Below are positions 44,664 to 55,330 of a DNA stretch of 64,000 bases, one piece after another. The translations under genes were made by a program, and so were the position numbers. The DNA is from Erodium maritimum (Eukaryota; Streptophyta; Magnoliopsida; Geraniales; Geraniaceae): positions 38,709,825 through 38,773,824 of the forward strand of contig OY997591.1 of NCBI GenBank assembly GCA_963921825.1, written 5' to 3'. The notes beneath the pieces were generated by a model. That model saw only the letters and a list, made by a program, of their open reading frames with translations, ran no database searches and was not told where the DNA came from. Every line of letters starts with the position of its first letter. The first letter of the stretch is position 1.

Positions 44664-45994
44664 CATTCCGTCCGCGAAATTTAAAACAAACGTACCTCCG
44701 GAGTCGAATTGGTCGGGGTACTTCGCGCGAACCTCGTCCTCGCGCTCCCAAGTCGACTCAGCCCCGTGGTGTCGCCACCGCACCCGTACCAGGCAGATAA
44801 CCTTGCCACGCAGGACCTACTCCCGTGTGTCCATGATTCGAACCGGATGCTCCTCATAAGAGACATCGTTAGCCACCTTGATATCCGCTCACTCAATGAC
44901 GTGGGAGTGGTCCGCATTGTACTTCCGCAACTTGGACACGTGGAAGACGTTATGGACCCTCCCAAGTTGCGGTGGTAATGCCAGACGATATGCCACTGCT
45001 CCCACTCTGCTCAAGATCTCGAAAGGGACGATGTACCGCGGGGCTAGCTTGCCTCCGCCGCGGCTGAACCGTACCAGTCCCTTCCTCGGGCTCACCTTCA
45101 GGAACACGTGACCACCGACTGCGAACTCGAGAGGTCGGCGTCGTTTGTCGGCGTAGCTCTTCTGTCGACTCTGTGCGGTCTTCAACCGCTCGCGTATCAG
45201 CGCCAGTCGTCTCTCTGTCGTCTCTCGGACGAGCTCTGGCCCTAGTAGACTCATGTCCCCCACCTCTGCCAAGCATACTTGGGATCGACACGGCCTACCA
45301 TACAACGCTTCAAACGGTGCCATCCTAATACTGGCCTGGAAGATGTTGTTGTAGGCGAACTCGACTAACGGTAGGTGGGTCTCCCACGTGCCCGCAGCAT
45401 GTCCTCCAAAATCTGAATCGTGCGCTCGGACTGGCCGTCTGTCTGGGGATGGTGTGCTGTACTGAGTAGAACCTCGGTCCCCAATGCGGTCTACAGACTC
45501 GACCAAAATCTGGACGTGAAACGAGGATCCCTGTCAGACACTATCGACACAGGGACTCCATGGAGACGCACTATCTCCTGAATGTACAGGTTGCTCAACT
45601 TGTCGACCGGATCAGTCATCCTCATGGCCAGGAAATGGGCCGACTTGGTCAACCGATCAACTACCACCCATACCGCATCATGTACCCTCGACGATCTCGG
45701 CAATCCACTCAGGAAGTCCATCGTGACGTGCTCCCACTTCCACTGGGCAATCGGCAGTGGCTGCAATAATCCGGCGGGACGCTAATGTTCGGCTTTCACC
45801 TGCTGACAGGTGAGACATCTCGATACAAATTCCGCGACCTCTCTCCGCATCCCGCTCCACCAGAAGTGCCGCCTGATGTCGCGGTACATCTTGGTGCTAC
45901 CCGGGTGCACTGTAAGGCGCGAATGATGTGACTCTCTCAACACGTTGTCTCTACAGTTGCAGGGCACGAATAATCCTCCTCGAACCCCCAATCA
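44664..45994 (-). pseudogene. int: R element integrase with C-terminal chromodomain
   Basis: Reading right to left on the minus strand, first comes the zinc-binding H2C2 head (SHHSRLTVHPGSTKMYRDIR, CLTCQQVKAEH; 45782-45991). The catalytic core follows, with [44 protein letters not shown] (second Asp) and QTDGQSERTIQILEDML (Glu), then EFAYNN and MAPFEALYGRPC. The C-terminal part has RKGLVRFSRGGGKLAPRYI and VFHVSKLRKY. A chromodomain-like tail ends it (YEEHPVRIMDTRE, stop, LRGKVICLVRVRWRHHG, ESTWEREDEVRAKYP). The DDE residues are present but frameshifts and stops break it. The chromodomain places R in the Tekay chromoviruses and would steer integration to heterochromatin. E2 is inserted at its 5' edge. 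Confidence 0.9.
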
Positions 45995-45999
45995 GCACT

Positions 46000-48844
46000 T
46001 GTAAGAACCACTCCCATTCAACGCCAGTCAAATCGTCGAAAAACAGGAAAATTTAAAATTTTTGGACAGACACCTAAATGAACCCAAATTTGACCCCTAG
46101 GGTCATATCAGACTTGAGTTGACCCCGATATCGACCAAAGTGAGTTCTGGGGGACTCAGGGCAACTTTCTGACCAAATTGGGAAATGTTGACTTTTTGCT
46201 GTAAAAGTCAATCGAGCGACGTTTTGGTCCGTTCGAGGTCCGTTTTGGATCCAAAAAGCTTAGCCGTCATCACAGCGGTCTTAGTTGAGCCGTTTCCTTG
46301 TAGCCCATGAAGTTTCGTAATTTCTTGGAAAAAGTGCCCATTCAGGGCCCGAGCCGACCGAATTTCGCGAATCTGACTGAAAAATATCTAGAAGATATTT
46401 TCCAAAAGGGGTGGGACCCACTTGCCACATGCATCAATGTGGTGGTGTTAGGTAACATTGAACAAAACAAATAAATGGAAAGGTGATGTTAGTTTTGTAA
46501 ATATGGTAAAAGTGTGTGGTTTAAAACCAAAATAAAAGAGAAGGTTTTAGTGTGTCTCGGCCATTTAACAGAAAAGGAGGTAGAAGAGAGAGAAAATAAG
46601 AGAGAGAAAGGGAAGGAGAGAAAGGAAGGAGAAGGTTGGGTTTTTGGTTATTTCCCGACGATCCGACCGACCGATCGACTCAACGATTGAAGATTCGAAC
46701 TCCCCTCGTCATTCCCTACGGTGAGAACCCAATTTTTTCTCGTTTTAGTACGTTAGAAATTTAGGGTTTGAGTTTAAACGGATTGATTAAGGTTGGGTTT
46801 TGTTTAAGATTGGTTTAAAGATGAATGGTTGAGGTTTGGGGTTGGTTAGGAACGTTTTGGGGCGAAAAGGTAATTTTCCCATTGTGGCCGTATGGGGCCC
46901 ACTTGCCCGGGTCTCGGGTTTTCGTGTTCGGGTGGTTTAGGACGATCCCCAAGTCGTTAATTCACACCCGGAACGAATTTCGAAATTAAATTGTGAAGGT
47001 GGAATTTTCGGGTTTATAAACTTTAAACGCGAATTAAATCGCTAGGAAGTCGGAAATTGAATCCGTCGATTGCATTGGAACCCTTGAATTATTCTAAGAC
47101 TGTAGAAACAAAAACGGGAATTTTCGAAGCCTCGGAAGGGCGTTTTCAAAACCCGGGCAGATTCGCCATGTCGGGCGAATCGGTCTTTTCCGAGTCCATT
47201 ATCGATAATGTCGAGTAATTGGGAAGTTTGGGAGTGATCGACATTGTCGGGGTTGCATTTGGGCGTCAAGTGTATTAAAATTCAGTTTATGCCTACGAAC
47301 TTAAAAGTGTTTTAAATTGTGTTCTTATTAGGTCGTGCCACCGACAGAGGAAAGCGAAAGCTAGTCGAGTGACCGTGAGAACGCCGAAACTTTGATTGTG
47401 AGCTTTTGGGAAAGCGTACGATTTAGGGAAAAGTAGCCGGATCTCGGCCCTGACTAGGGAAAGTTAACAATAGAAATGCATGTGACACTTGGGTGTCGTG
47501 GGTTAAGTAAGTTTATCGAATGATAGAAAGGCAGGCGACACCGGGTGGTGTCGTATGATACAAGAACGTATCGAACAATAGAAATGCATGTGACACTTAG
47601 TAGTGTCGTAGGAGCAGTGAACTTATCGATATTAGAATTACTGGAGGCATTTGGTTATGCCCGGAGGTTGATTGTTTAGTCTGTGTCTTGGGTGGCCATG
47701 AGTGCCCGTGGGGTCGTTAAACCCGTATTTTACTGTTGGTGTGTCTTGGGTGTCCATGAGTGCCCGTGGGGGTTGTTAAACCCGTATTTTACAGTTGGTG
47801 TGTCTTGGGTGGCCATGAGTGCCCGTGGGGTTGTTGAACCCGTGTCGTTACTGTTGGTGTCTTGGGTGGCCATGAGTGCCCGTGGGGTTGTTGAACCCGT
47901 GTTTTACCGTTGGTGTCTTGGGTGGCCATGAGTGCCCGTGGGGTTGTTGAACCTGTGTTTCACTGTTGGTGTCTTGGGTGGCCATGAGTGCTTGTGGAGT
48001 GTTAAACCGGTGTTGTTTCTGTTGTTAAACTTTGCTTGTGATTGTGATTGTGGTTACCTGGGGTTGGTGAGTGACAGGTCGACAGCCTGATCCGACTTCG
48101 TGTCGGGAAAAGTGCGACAGGTCGACCGCTTGATTTAACCGTCGTGTTTGGAAAAGTGCGACAGGTCGACAACCTGATCCGATTGGGTGTCGGGAAAAGT
48201 GCGATAGGTCGACAACCTGATCCAACCGTCGTGTTGGGAAAAGTGTGACAGGTCGGCCGCCCGATCCAAGCGTCGTGTTGGGAAAAGTAGAGGGGGTACT
48301 AAGCAGCTGGAGTGCGATCCTTTGTGATCTTGGGTGTTGCGTTGTCATCTTTCGTGCCTATGGAGGAAGTCGTAATCGTCGTGTCGGGTCTACATTACGT
48401 GTCTGAGTGTTGAGTCGGTTGAGGAAAGTAATAGTCGTGTGTTAGTCGGGTTACTTGAGTTTGGGGATAGTAGTCCCCGGTGTTTGGGGTTGCTGTTGTT
48501 GTTTCCGGCATGTTCTGCTAAGTATGCCGTAGTCATTCTGGTATCCGTGGTGGTGAGCGAATGCTCACCCCTAGCTGCTTTTCCTACAGGTACCGGTCGT
48601 GGGATGGACTAGGTGAGCTCTTGAAGCTTGAAGGGCTGGGAGCGGGAGTCCGGGTTTCCTTTTGAGTCTAGCGACGTACGCCTTGTATTTTGTCCGCTTG
48701 TTGGGATATACTTTTGAGTTGTAAATTATTATATTGATTAACTAATTGGTGGTTTTAAGCGTTTTATTTAAAAGGTTTGAAAATGTTTTATTGTCCTAAA
48801 CGTTAGCCTTCCGGGTTCGGTTATACTGAATTTAGGGCGTGACA
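46000..48844 (+). repeat. 5' LTR of E2
   Basis: It starts TGTAAGAACCACTCCCATTC and ends GAATTTAGGGCGTGACA. It carries the donor-like CTACGGTGAGAACC near 46718, the ATTAG acceptor near 47332, a six-unit minisatellite (47683-48010), a GACAGGTCGAC array (48070-48290) and CTGCTTTTCCTACAG near 48589. The matching part of the 3' LTR is very similar. Confidence 0.93.
47683..48010 (+). repeat. Minisatellite in E2 5' LTR (6 units)
   Basis: Six units of about 55-57 bp share GTCTTGGGTGGCCATGAGTG, CCCGTGGGGTTGTTGAACCC and a T-rich spacer. The 3' LTR also has six (52795-53125). Confidence 0.88.
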
Positions 48845-48847
48845 GCT

Positions 48848-48859
48848 TGGTATCAGAGC
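48848..48859 (+). promoter_or_regulatory. Primer-binding site for initiator tRNA-Met (E2)
   Basis: TGGTATCAGAGC lies three bases after the LTR end, at the same spacing as in T2. Confidence 0.92.
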
Positions 48860-49205
48860 TCGAGGTTTCAAACCTCGGACTGTACGTCAATTAGGTGGGG
48901 AGAGTCGAGTCAGTAAAGTCCCGTCGTGCGTTGGATACGCAAGTCGGAAACCGTGTGTAGATCCGTAGTGTTTGGAGTCCTGTTTGTGGTTGTGTGTATG
49001 TGCAGTACGGTTATTACTGGCATACTGTTTGTGTGTTGCAGCGTGAAACATTTTTAAGCTGTCGCGACTCGACTCAGGGGCGCCCCTGTAGTCGAGCGTG
49101 ACGGTGACGATATCAAGTGGGTACAATGTAGTTCGGGGACGCCGGGACCGGGTTGTAACTACCTGATGTCAAGAAATGAGGTTTGATAATGAAAAGGAAA
49201 AGTTT

Positions 49206-49405
49206 TGAAATTGATTGGCCCGGTGGGCGTGTTTTGAATTGGTTAGCTCGGTGGGCGTGTGTTTAAATTGATTGGCCCGGTGGGCGTGTTTTGGAAATTT
49301 GTTGGCCCGGTGGGCGTGTTTTAAATTGGTTGGCCCGGTGGGCGTGCTTCGAAATTTGTTGGCCCGGTGGGCGTGTTTTTTATTTTGGTTGGCCTTGTCG
49401 GCTTA
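49206..49405 (+). repeat. Tandem array of GGCCCGGTGGGCGTG units
   Basis: About seven units of 28-33 bp each contain TTGGCCCGGTGGGCGTGTTT joined by AAATTGGT-like linkers. There is no coding sense. Confidence 0.9.
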
Positions 49406-49485
49406 TGATTGAGGTTGGGTGATTTGAATTCTTCTGTGAGTCGTTGTGCGTGTGTTTGTTAAATTGGCGATCTAGCGTGCGTGGC

Positions 49486-49690
49486 CCTTAAGGCTGATTT
49501 TGGGGTTAAAAAGAGGTAAAGGTTCGAGTCTGAAACGAAATTAAGAAACAGTCCTGCGCGAGCGTCACGGACCCTGTCACGGATCTGTGACGGAGCAGCG
49601 CGTTTTGGAGAGTTTTGGGCCTTCACATGACGGGGTCTGTCACGGATCCGTGACGGGGTCTGTCACGGATCCGTGATTCTTGTATAGTTC
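49486..49690 (+). other. Athila-LTR-like segment inside E2
   Basis: GGCTGATTTTGGGGTTAAAA, then GGTTCGAGTCTGAAACGAA and GAGCGTCACGG, match 41695-41775 of the Athila LTR in the same plus-strand order. The segment ends with two perfect TCACGGATCCGTGA palindromes at about 49636-49678. It was either captured by the element or inserted later. Confidence 0.65.
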
Positions 49691-49904
49691 CACCGTCTTG
49701 ATTGTGCAGTTTGAGTGTTGGTTTTGCGTGGCTGTGTTCACAGTTGTGTGGGTTGTGGAGGTCGTAAGTTCGGGGTTAAAAGGTGAGGTCTTGGGTTCGA
49801 GACTCATCAATAACCTACGGTAGTGATACAGCGCCTCGGTGTGAGAGTCTCACCATACGGAGAGGGGTTAGGGTTGATTCCCTGCGGCGCCATACGAACT
49901 AGGT

Positions 49905-50310
49905 TTCCCCTGTGTGAACGGGTGTTCGAGGTTTCCCTCGCGTGAACGGGTGGTTTAAGGTTTCCTTCACGTGAGTGGGTTATTCGAGGTTTTCCTCGCA
50001 TGAATGGGTGGTTTGAGGTTTCCTTCACGTGAGTGGGTTATTTGAGGTTCCCTACATGATCGAGTAACTAGGGTATCGAGGTTGTGAGCAACAGTGGCTT
50101 GCGGAATTGAGAATAGGATCCCTGTTGAGGTTTCCCTACGTGATCGGGTAATTGGGGTATTGAAGTTGTGAGCAATAGTGATTCGCTGATTGAGAATGTG
50201 ATCCCCGTTTGAGGTTTCCCTACGTGATCGGGTAATTGGGGTATTGAGGTTGTGAGCAATAGTGATTTGCTGAGTTGAGAACATAATCTCCGTTTCGAGG
50301 TTTCCCTTAC
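49905..50310 (+). repeat. Tandem arrays built on GAGGTTTCC
   Basis: First come five or six units of about 30 bp (GAGGTTTCCTTCACGTGAGT, then GGGTTATTC). Then come three longer units of about 75-80 bp sharing GAGGTTTCCCTACGTGATCG, GGGTAATTGGGGTATTGAGG and TTGTGAGCAATAGTG. The longer units recur in R at 56420-56520 on the minus strand. Confidence 0.88.
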
Positions 50311-50423
50311 GTGAGAGAGTATTGAGGTATGAATAGCTTGAGCAGTGTGGCGTTTTGGTATCAGGTTTTGAGGTGGTGGTTTGCCCTGGTTAGATTGGGG
50401 ACGAGTAGCGAATACTGGTTGGG

Positions 50424-51000
50424 TTGCGGAAGGTTATAAGTAAATGCATAGAGAACCGTGTGAGGGATGTGCTAGACTTTACCGGAGTGACTAATGGAGG
50501 GGTTGTTCGGTCTCTGATTTGGGCGTCAGTTTTATTGGATACCAGGGTGTCACACTCGTTTGCTTCGTCGAGTGATGCTGAGATGTTGGGGCTGAGTTTA
50601 GAGCCGTTGAGTCCACCCCTGCGTCTGGATACGCCGGTTGGGGGTGATGTGGTGTTGACTAGGGTCTGTCGTGCCGGCGGAGTTAGAAAAGCGAACCGAT
50701 ACAGGAGGTTCGAGAGAGGGCTCAAGAGCCCTAATGTTGGATCGAGTCCTCACCTCGAGGATTCGGGTATGTTTGGAGTTGGTGGGCACGACGACGGTAG
50801 AGGAGCGAGGTCTTAGAGAGACTGCGAGGTTCCGTGAGGTTCGGCAGCGACTGAGCTTGTGCGTGTATCCGTGGGAAGGATACTTACGAAATGACAGCCT
50901 TTGACGTGATCCTGAGAATGGATTGGCCGGCGAAGTGTCGAGCCAATATCGACTGGTACTGGCGACGAGTGACGGTGTTAACAGGCATCACGAAAGGTTC
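50424..51000 (+). pseudogene. pr: E2 protease
   Basis: This is the aspartic protease that would cut the polyprotein. Residues 33-60 from the 50424 start read WASVLLDTRVSHSFASSS; the active site, DTGAS in R, is here DTRVS (50538-50552), so it is inactive by sequence. LDTPVGGDVVL follows. After a frameshift near 50690 come [15 protein letters not shown] and then [20 protein letters not shown] (from 50891), the C-terminal protease strand ILGMDWL with Gly changed to Arg. It is joined to the RT without a gap. Confidence 0.85.
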
Positions 51001-51785
51001 GTGTATTCTGGGCAGTAAGAGTAAGAGCGGGGCTCTCCTGTCGGCATTGTCCGCAGTGGAGGAAGTATTGGCCGTGCAGAGCCGAGAGTCACCGCGAGTG
51101 GTGTGCGAGTTCCCCGAGGTCTTTCCTGAGGAGTTGAGCGGGTTGCCACCAGTTCGTGAGGTGGAGTTTGGGATTGACCTGGTGCCGGGAACGGCAGCTA
51201 TATCGATGGCGCCTTACAGGTTCGCGCCAGCCGAGTTGACCGAGCTGAAGCGTCAGCTCGAGGAGCTTTGGGAGAAGGGGTTTATCCGGCCGAGCACATC
51301 ATCGTGGGGAGCACCAACACTCTTCGTGAAGAAGAAGAGTGGAGAGCTTCGGATGTGTATAGACTACCAGAAGCTGAACCGGGTTTACGGTGATGAACGG
51401 ATACCCGATGCCGAGGATAGACGACTTGTTCGATCAGTTGAGAGGGTCGACATGCTTCTCGAAGAATGATCTACGATCCGGATATTACCAGTTGTGAGTC
51501 CGAGAGGGGGACGTCGCAAAGACTGCATTCCGGACACGTTATGGGCATTACGAGTTCTTGGTGATGCCTTTTGGACTGACGAACGCACCTGCAACGTTCA
51601 TGGATCTGATGAACAGTATATTCCGGCCGTTCTTAGCCCAGTTTGTGGTGGTGTTTGTAGACGACATCGTGATCTACTCGTAGAACGAGGCGGCGCATGA
51701 GGAACATCTGAGGGGTGTTCTGACCCTGTTGCGCACACATCAGCTATACGCCAACCTGGAGAAGTCCGAGTTTTGACTCGCTGAG
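51001..51785 (+). pseudogene. rt: E2 reverse transcriptase
   Basis: The RT N-terminus ([36 protein letters not shown]) leads to [20 protein letters not shown] and [12 protein letters not shown] frameshift near 51390 follows. The catalytic [13 protein letters not shown] is at about 51646-51680, and a TAG stands at 51681-51683 where the chain should go on with NEAAHEEHLRGVL. R has a stop at the same codon. The enzyme would copy the RNA into DNA; this copy cannot. Confidence 0.88.
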
Positions 51786-52240
51786 GTGAGAGTCCTCGGT
51801 CACGTTGTGTCCCGTTACGGTATATTGGTCAATCCAGTGGAGATCGATGTGGTTTTGAAGTGGGCACGGCCCACGAGCGTTTTCGAGGTCCGCAGCTTCT
51901 TGGGGCTGGCAGGATATTATCGGCGGTTGGTCCGGGACTTTGCGCGTCTAGCCGCGCCTATGACTCTTTTGACGCGCAAGGGAATCGGGTTTGTGTGGAC
52001 AAAGGATTGTGAACGTGCGTTCACGGAGCTGAAGGCTCGTCTGACTATCGCTCCAGTGTTGATAGTGCCAGAGCGCGGGGTCGAGTATGAGGTCTGTTGT
52101 GACGCGTCCGGGGAAGGATTAGGCTGCGTGCTGACGTGGTTGGGTAGAGTCGTTGCTTGTGGCTCAAGGAAGTTCATTCGTGTTCGCGCTAAGGGCTGGA
52201 GGTATTATCTGTATGGCGTTTTCAAGCGCAACTATCAACA
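51786..52240 (+). pseudogene. rh: E2 RT connection and RNase H, truncated
   Basis: This reads [40 protein letters not shown] and [20 protein letters not shown] (RNase H first Asp). The frame ends in [18 protein letters not shown], where sequence from the middle of the LTR begins. The rest of RNase H, all of integrase and the start of the 3' LTR are gone. In R the same place continues [20 protein letters not shown], which shows what was lost. Confidence 0.88.
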
Positions 52241-53987
52241 CCCGGGCAGAGGAAGGGCGTTTTCAAAACCCGGGCAGATTCGCCATGTCGGGCGAATCGG
52301 TCTTTTCCGAGTCCATTATCGACAATGTCGAGTAATTGGGAAGTTTGGGAGTGATCGACATTGTCGGGGTTGCGTTTGGGCGTCAAGTGTATTAAAATTC
52401 AGTTTATGCCTATGAACTTAAAAGTGTTTTAAATTGTGTTCTTATTAGATCGTGCCACCGACAGAGGAAAGAGAAATCTAGTCGAGTGACCGTGAGCACG
52501 CCGGAACTTGGATTGTGAGCTTTTGGAAAAGCGTACGAGGTAGGGAAAAGTAGCCGGATCTCGGCCCTGACTAGGGAAAGGTAACAATAGAAATGCATGT
52601 GACACTTGGGTGTCGTGGGTTAAGTAAGTTTATCGAATAATAGAAAGGCAGGCGACACCGGGTGGTGTCGTATGATACGGGAACGTATCGAACAATAGAA
52701 ATGCATGTGACACTTAGTAGTGTCGTAGGAGCAGTGAACTTATTGATATTAGAATTACTGGAGGCATTTGGTTATGCCCGGAGGTTGATTGTTTAGTCTG
52801 TGTCTTGGGTGGCCATGAGTGCCCGTGGGGTCGTTAAACCCATATTTTACTGTTGGTGTGTCTTGGGTGGCCATGAGTGCCCGTGGGGTTGTTAAACCCG
52901 TATTTTACTGTTGGTGTGTCTTGGGTGGCCATGAGTGCCCGTGGGGTTGTTGAACCCGTGTCTTTACTGTTGGTGTCTTGGGTGGCCATGAGTTCCCGTG
53001 GGGTTGTTGAACCTGTGTTTTACCGTTGGTGTCTTGGGTGGCCATGAGTGCCCGTGGGGTTGTTGAACCCGTGTTTCACTGTTGGTGTCTTGGGTGGCCA
53101 TGAGTGCCTGTGGAGTGTGAAACCGGTGTTGTTGCTATTGTTGAACTTTGCTTGTGATTGTGATTGTGGTTACCTGGGGTTGGTGAGTGACAGGTCGACA
53201 GCCTGATCCGACTTCGTGTCGGGAAAAGTGCGACAGGTCGACCGCCTGATCCAACCGTTGTGTTGGGAAAAGTGCGATAGGTCGACAACCTGATCCGATT
53301 GGGTGTCGGGATAAGTGCGACTGGTCGACAGCCTGATCCAACCGTTGTGTTGGGAAAAGTGCGACAGGTCGGCCGCCTGATCCAACCGTCGTGTTGGGAA
53401 AAGTGCAGGGGGTAATGAGCAGATGGAGTGTGATCCTTTGCGATCTTGTTTGGTGTGCGATCCTTTGTGATCTTGGGTGTTGTGTGGTTATCTTTCGCGT
53501 CTTTGGAGGAAGTCGTAATCGTCGTGTCGGGTCTACATTACGTGTCTGAGTGTTGAGTCGGTTAAAGAAAGTAATAGTCGTGTGTCAGTCGGGTTACTTG
53601 AGTTTGGGGATAGTAGTCCCCGGTGTTTGGGGTTGTTGTTGTTGTTTCCCGCATGTTCTGCTAAGTATGTCGTAGTCAGTCTGGTATCCGTGGTGGTGAG
53701 CGAACGCTCACCCCTAGCTGCTTTTCCTACAGGTATCGGTCGCGGGACGGACTAGGTGATCTCTCGAAGCTTGAACGGCTGGGAGCGGGAGTCCGGGTTT
53801 CCTTTTGAGTCTAGCGACGTACGCCTTGTATTTTGTCCGCTTGTTGGGACGTACTTTTGAGTTGTAAATTATTATTTTGATTAACTAATTGGTGGTTTTA
53901 AGCGTTTTATTTAAAAGGTTTGAAAATGTTTTATTGTCCTAAACGTTCGCGTTCCGGGTTCGGTTCTACTGAATTTGGGGAGTGACA
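52241..53987 (+). repeat. E2 3' LTR, 5'-truncated
   Basis: From GGAAGGGCGTTTTCAAAACC onward it follows the 5' LTR from about 47137 to the end, closing GAATTTGGGGAGTGACA. It has the six-unit minisatellite (52795-53125), the GACAGGTCGAC array (53187-53405) and the perfect GTGAGCGAACGCTCAC at 53696-53711. GCACT follows at 53988. Confidence 0.92.
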
Positions 53988-53992
53988 GCACT

Positions 53993-55330
53993 GAGTTCCC
54001 AGCCTTCCGCATCGACACCGCTGACGACCCTCTCTCGGATTTCTGACGTCTCGACGTCATCCGACTGCGCCTCCAACACTCAGGCAAGTAGTGAGGGCTG
54101 AGCCACCAATGAGCACATGGCTACGCCACCAGTAACCTCCTCTAGCTCAAGCCCGAACGTGCCCAGTTCCCCCATCATGTCCCACTCTCGGACTGATATG
54201 CTAGCAAGACTCGGAACCGACTTCCTACTCAGGGCGTCGGCAACCACATTCACCTTACCTGGATGGTAGTGTAGCTCAAAGTCGTACTCCTCAAGTAGCT
54301 CCATCCATAGCCACTGGCGTATGTTCAGGTCTCGTTGGGAAAAGATGTACTTGAGGCTCTTGTGATCCAAGAAGAACTGAAATCGCTCGCCGTACAGATA
54401 ATACCTCCAGCCCTTTAGCGCGAACACGACTGCCGCTAATTCCAAGTCATGGGTAGGATAGTTGCGCTTGTTTGTCTTCAACTGCCTGGAGCCATAAGCA
54501 ACCACTCTACACCAACTACATCAGTACACAGCCTAGTCCTTCCCCGGACGCGTCAAAGTAGACCTCATACCCGACCCCTCGCTCTGGCACTATCAATACT
54601 AGAGCGGTAGTCAGACGAGTCTTCAGCTCCGTGAACGCACATTCACAATCTTCTGTCCACACAAATACGACTCCCTTGCACGTCAAAAGAGTCATAGGCG
54701 CGGCTAGTCGCGCAAAGTCCTGGACAAACCGCCGATAATATCCTGCCAACCCCAAGAAGCTGCGGATCTCGAAGACACTCGTGGGCCATGCCCACTTCGA
54801 AACCGCGTCGATCTTCGATGGATGGACCAGTATACCGTCACGGGATACAATGTGACCGAGGAATTTCATCTCAGCTAGCCAAAACTCGCACTTCTTCAGG
54901 TTGGCATATGGCTGATGTGTGCGCAGCAGGGTCAGAACAGCTCTCAGATGCTCCTCATGTGCCGCCTCGTTCTACGAAAAGATCAAGATATCGTCTACAA
55001 ACACCACCACAAATTGATCTAAGAACGGGCGGAATATATTGTTCATCATATCCATGAACGCTGCAGGTGCGTTCGTCAGTCAAAATGGCATCACCAAGAA
55101 CTCGTAATGCCCATAGCGTGTCCGGAATGCAGTCTTTGCAACGTCCCCCTCCCGGACTCGCAACTGGTAATATCCGGATCGTAGATCGATCTTCGAGAAG
55201 CATGTCGATCCTCTCAATTGTTCGAACAAGTCGTCAATTCTCGGCATCGAGTATCGGTTCTTCACCGTAACCCGGTTCAGCTTCCGGTAGTCCTTACACA
55301 TCCGAAGCTCTCCACTCTTCTTCTTCACGA
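53993..55330 (-). pseudogene. rt-rh: R element RNase H and reverse transcriptase
   Basis: Reading right to left, [20 protein letters not shown] and [20 protein letters not shown] (55080-55328) are RT. The palm [13 protein letters not shown] lies near 54975-55010 and is followed by a TAG at 54972-54974. The connection has FLGHIVSRDGILVHPSKID (54869) and [20 protein letters not shown]. RNase H has [14 protein letters not shown], then [36 protein letters not shown] and [16 protein letters not shown] (54080-54505). Catalytic residues are largely kept; frameshifts and stops are several. The left side runs into the E2 insertion. Confidence 0.9.

Larger units (their letters stand above)
48860..50423 (+). 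other. E2 leader and repeat-rich region in place of gag
   Basis: No gag motif or zinc knuckle is visible in any frame between the PBS and the protease. The first 300 bp resemble the T2 leader (GTTCGGGGACGCC, then CCGGGTTGTAAC). Two tandem arrays and a segment resembling the Athila LTR follow. The part just before the protease (about 50100-50423) is shared with R (56224-56525, reverse), so the layout existed before both insertions. Confidence 0.75.
45995..53992 (+). mobile_element. E2: T1 Tekay element inserted in R, TSD GCACT
   Basis: GCACT at 45995-45999 and 53988-53992 flanks an 8-kb element (46000-53987) with a full 5' LTR, PBS, protease, RT, part of RNase H and a 5'-truncated 3' LTR. Gag is missing; integrase, polypurine tract and the first part of the 3' LTR were lost in one deletion at about 52241. 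On its two sides the R element continues in the same orientation (integrase to the left, RNase H to the right), which confirms the insertion. Confidence 0.93.

Noticed and set aside
47683-47931. Open frame with repeated SWVAMSARGVV
   Set aside because: It is a by-product of the LTR minisatellite. Similar frames at 38052, 59170 and 60007 have the same cause.
49740-49880. tRNA-derived SINE (GGTTCGAGACTC resembles a B box)
   Set aside because: There is no matching A box at the right distance, no A-tail and no duplication.
49197-50310. CRISPR-like array (regularly repeated units)
   Set aside because: The units are diverged tandem repeats without unique spacers, inside a plant retrotransposon leader.
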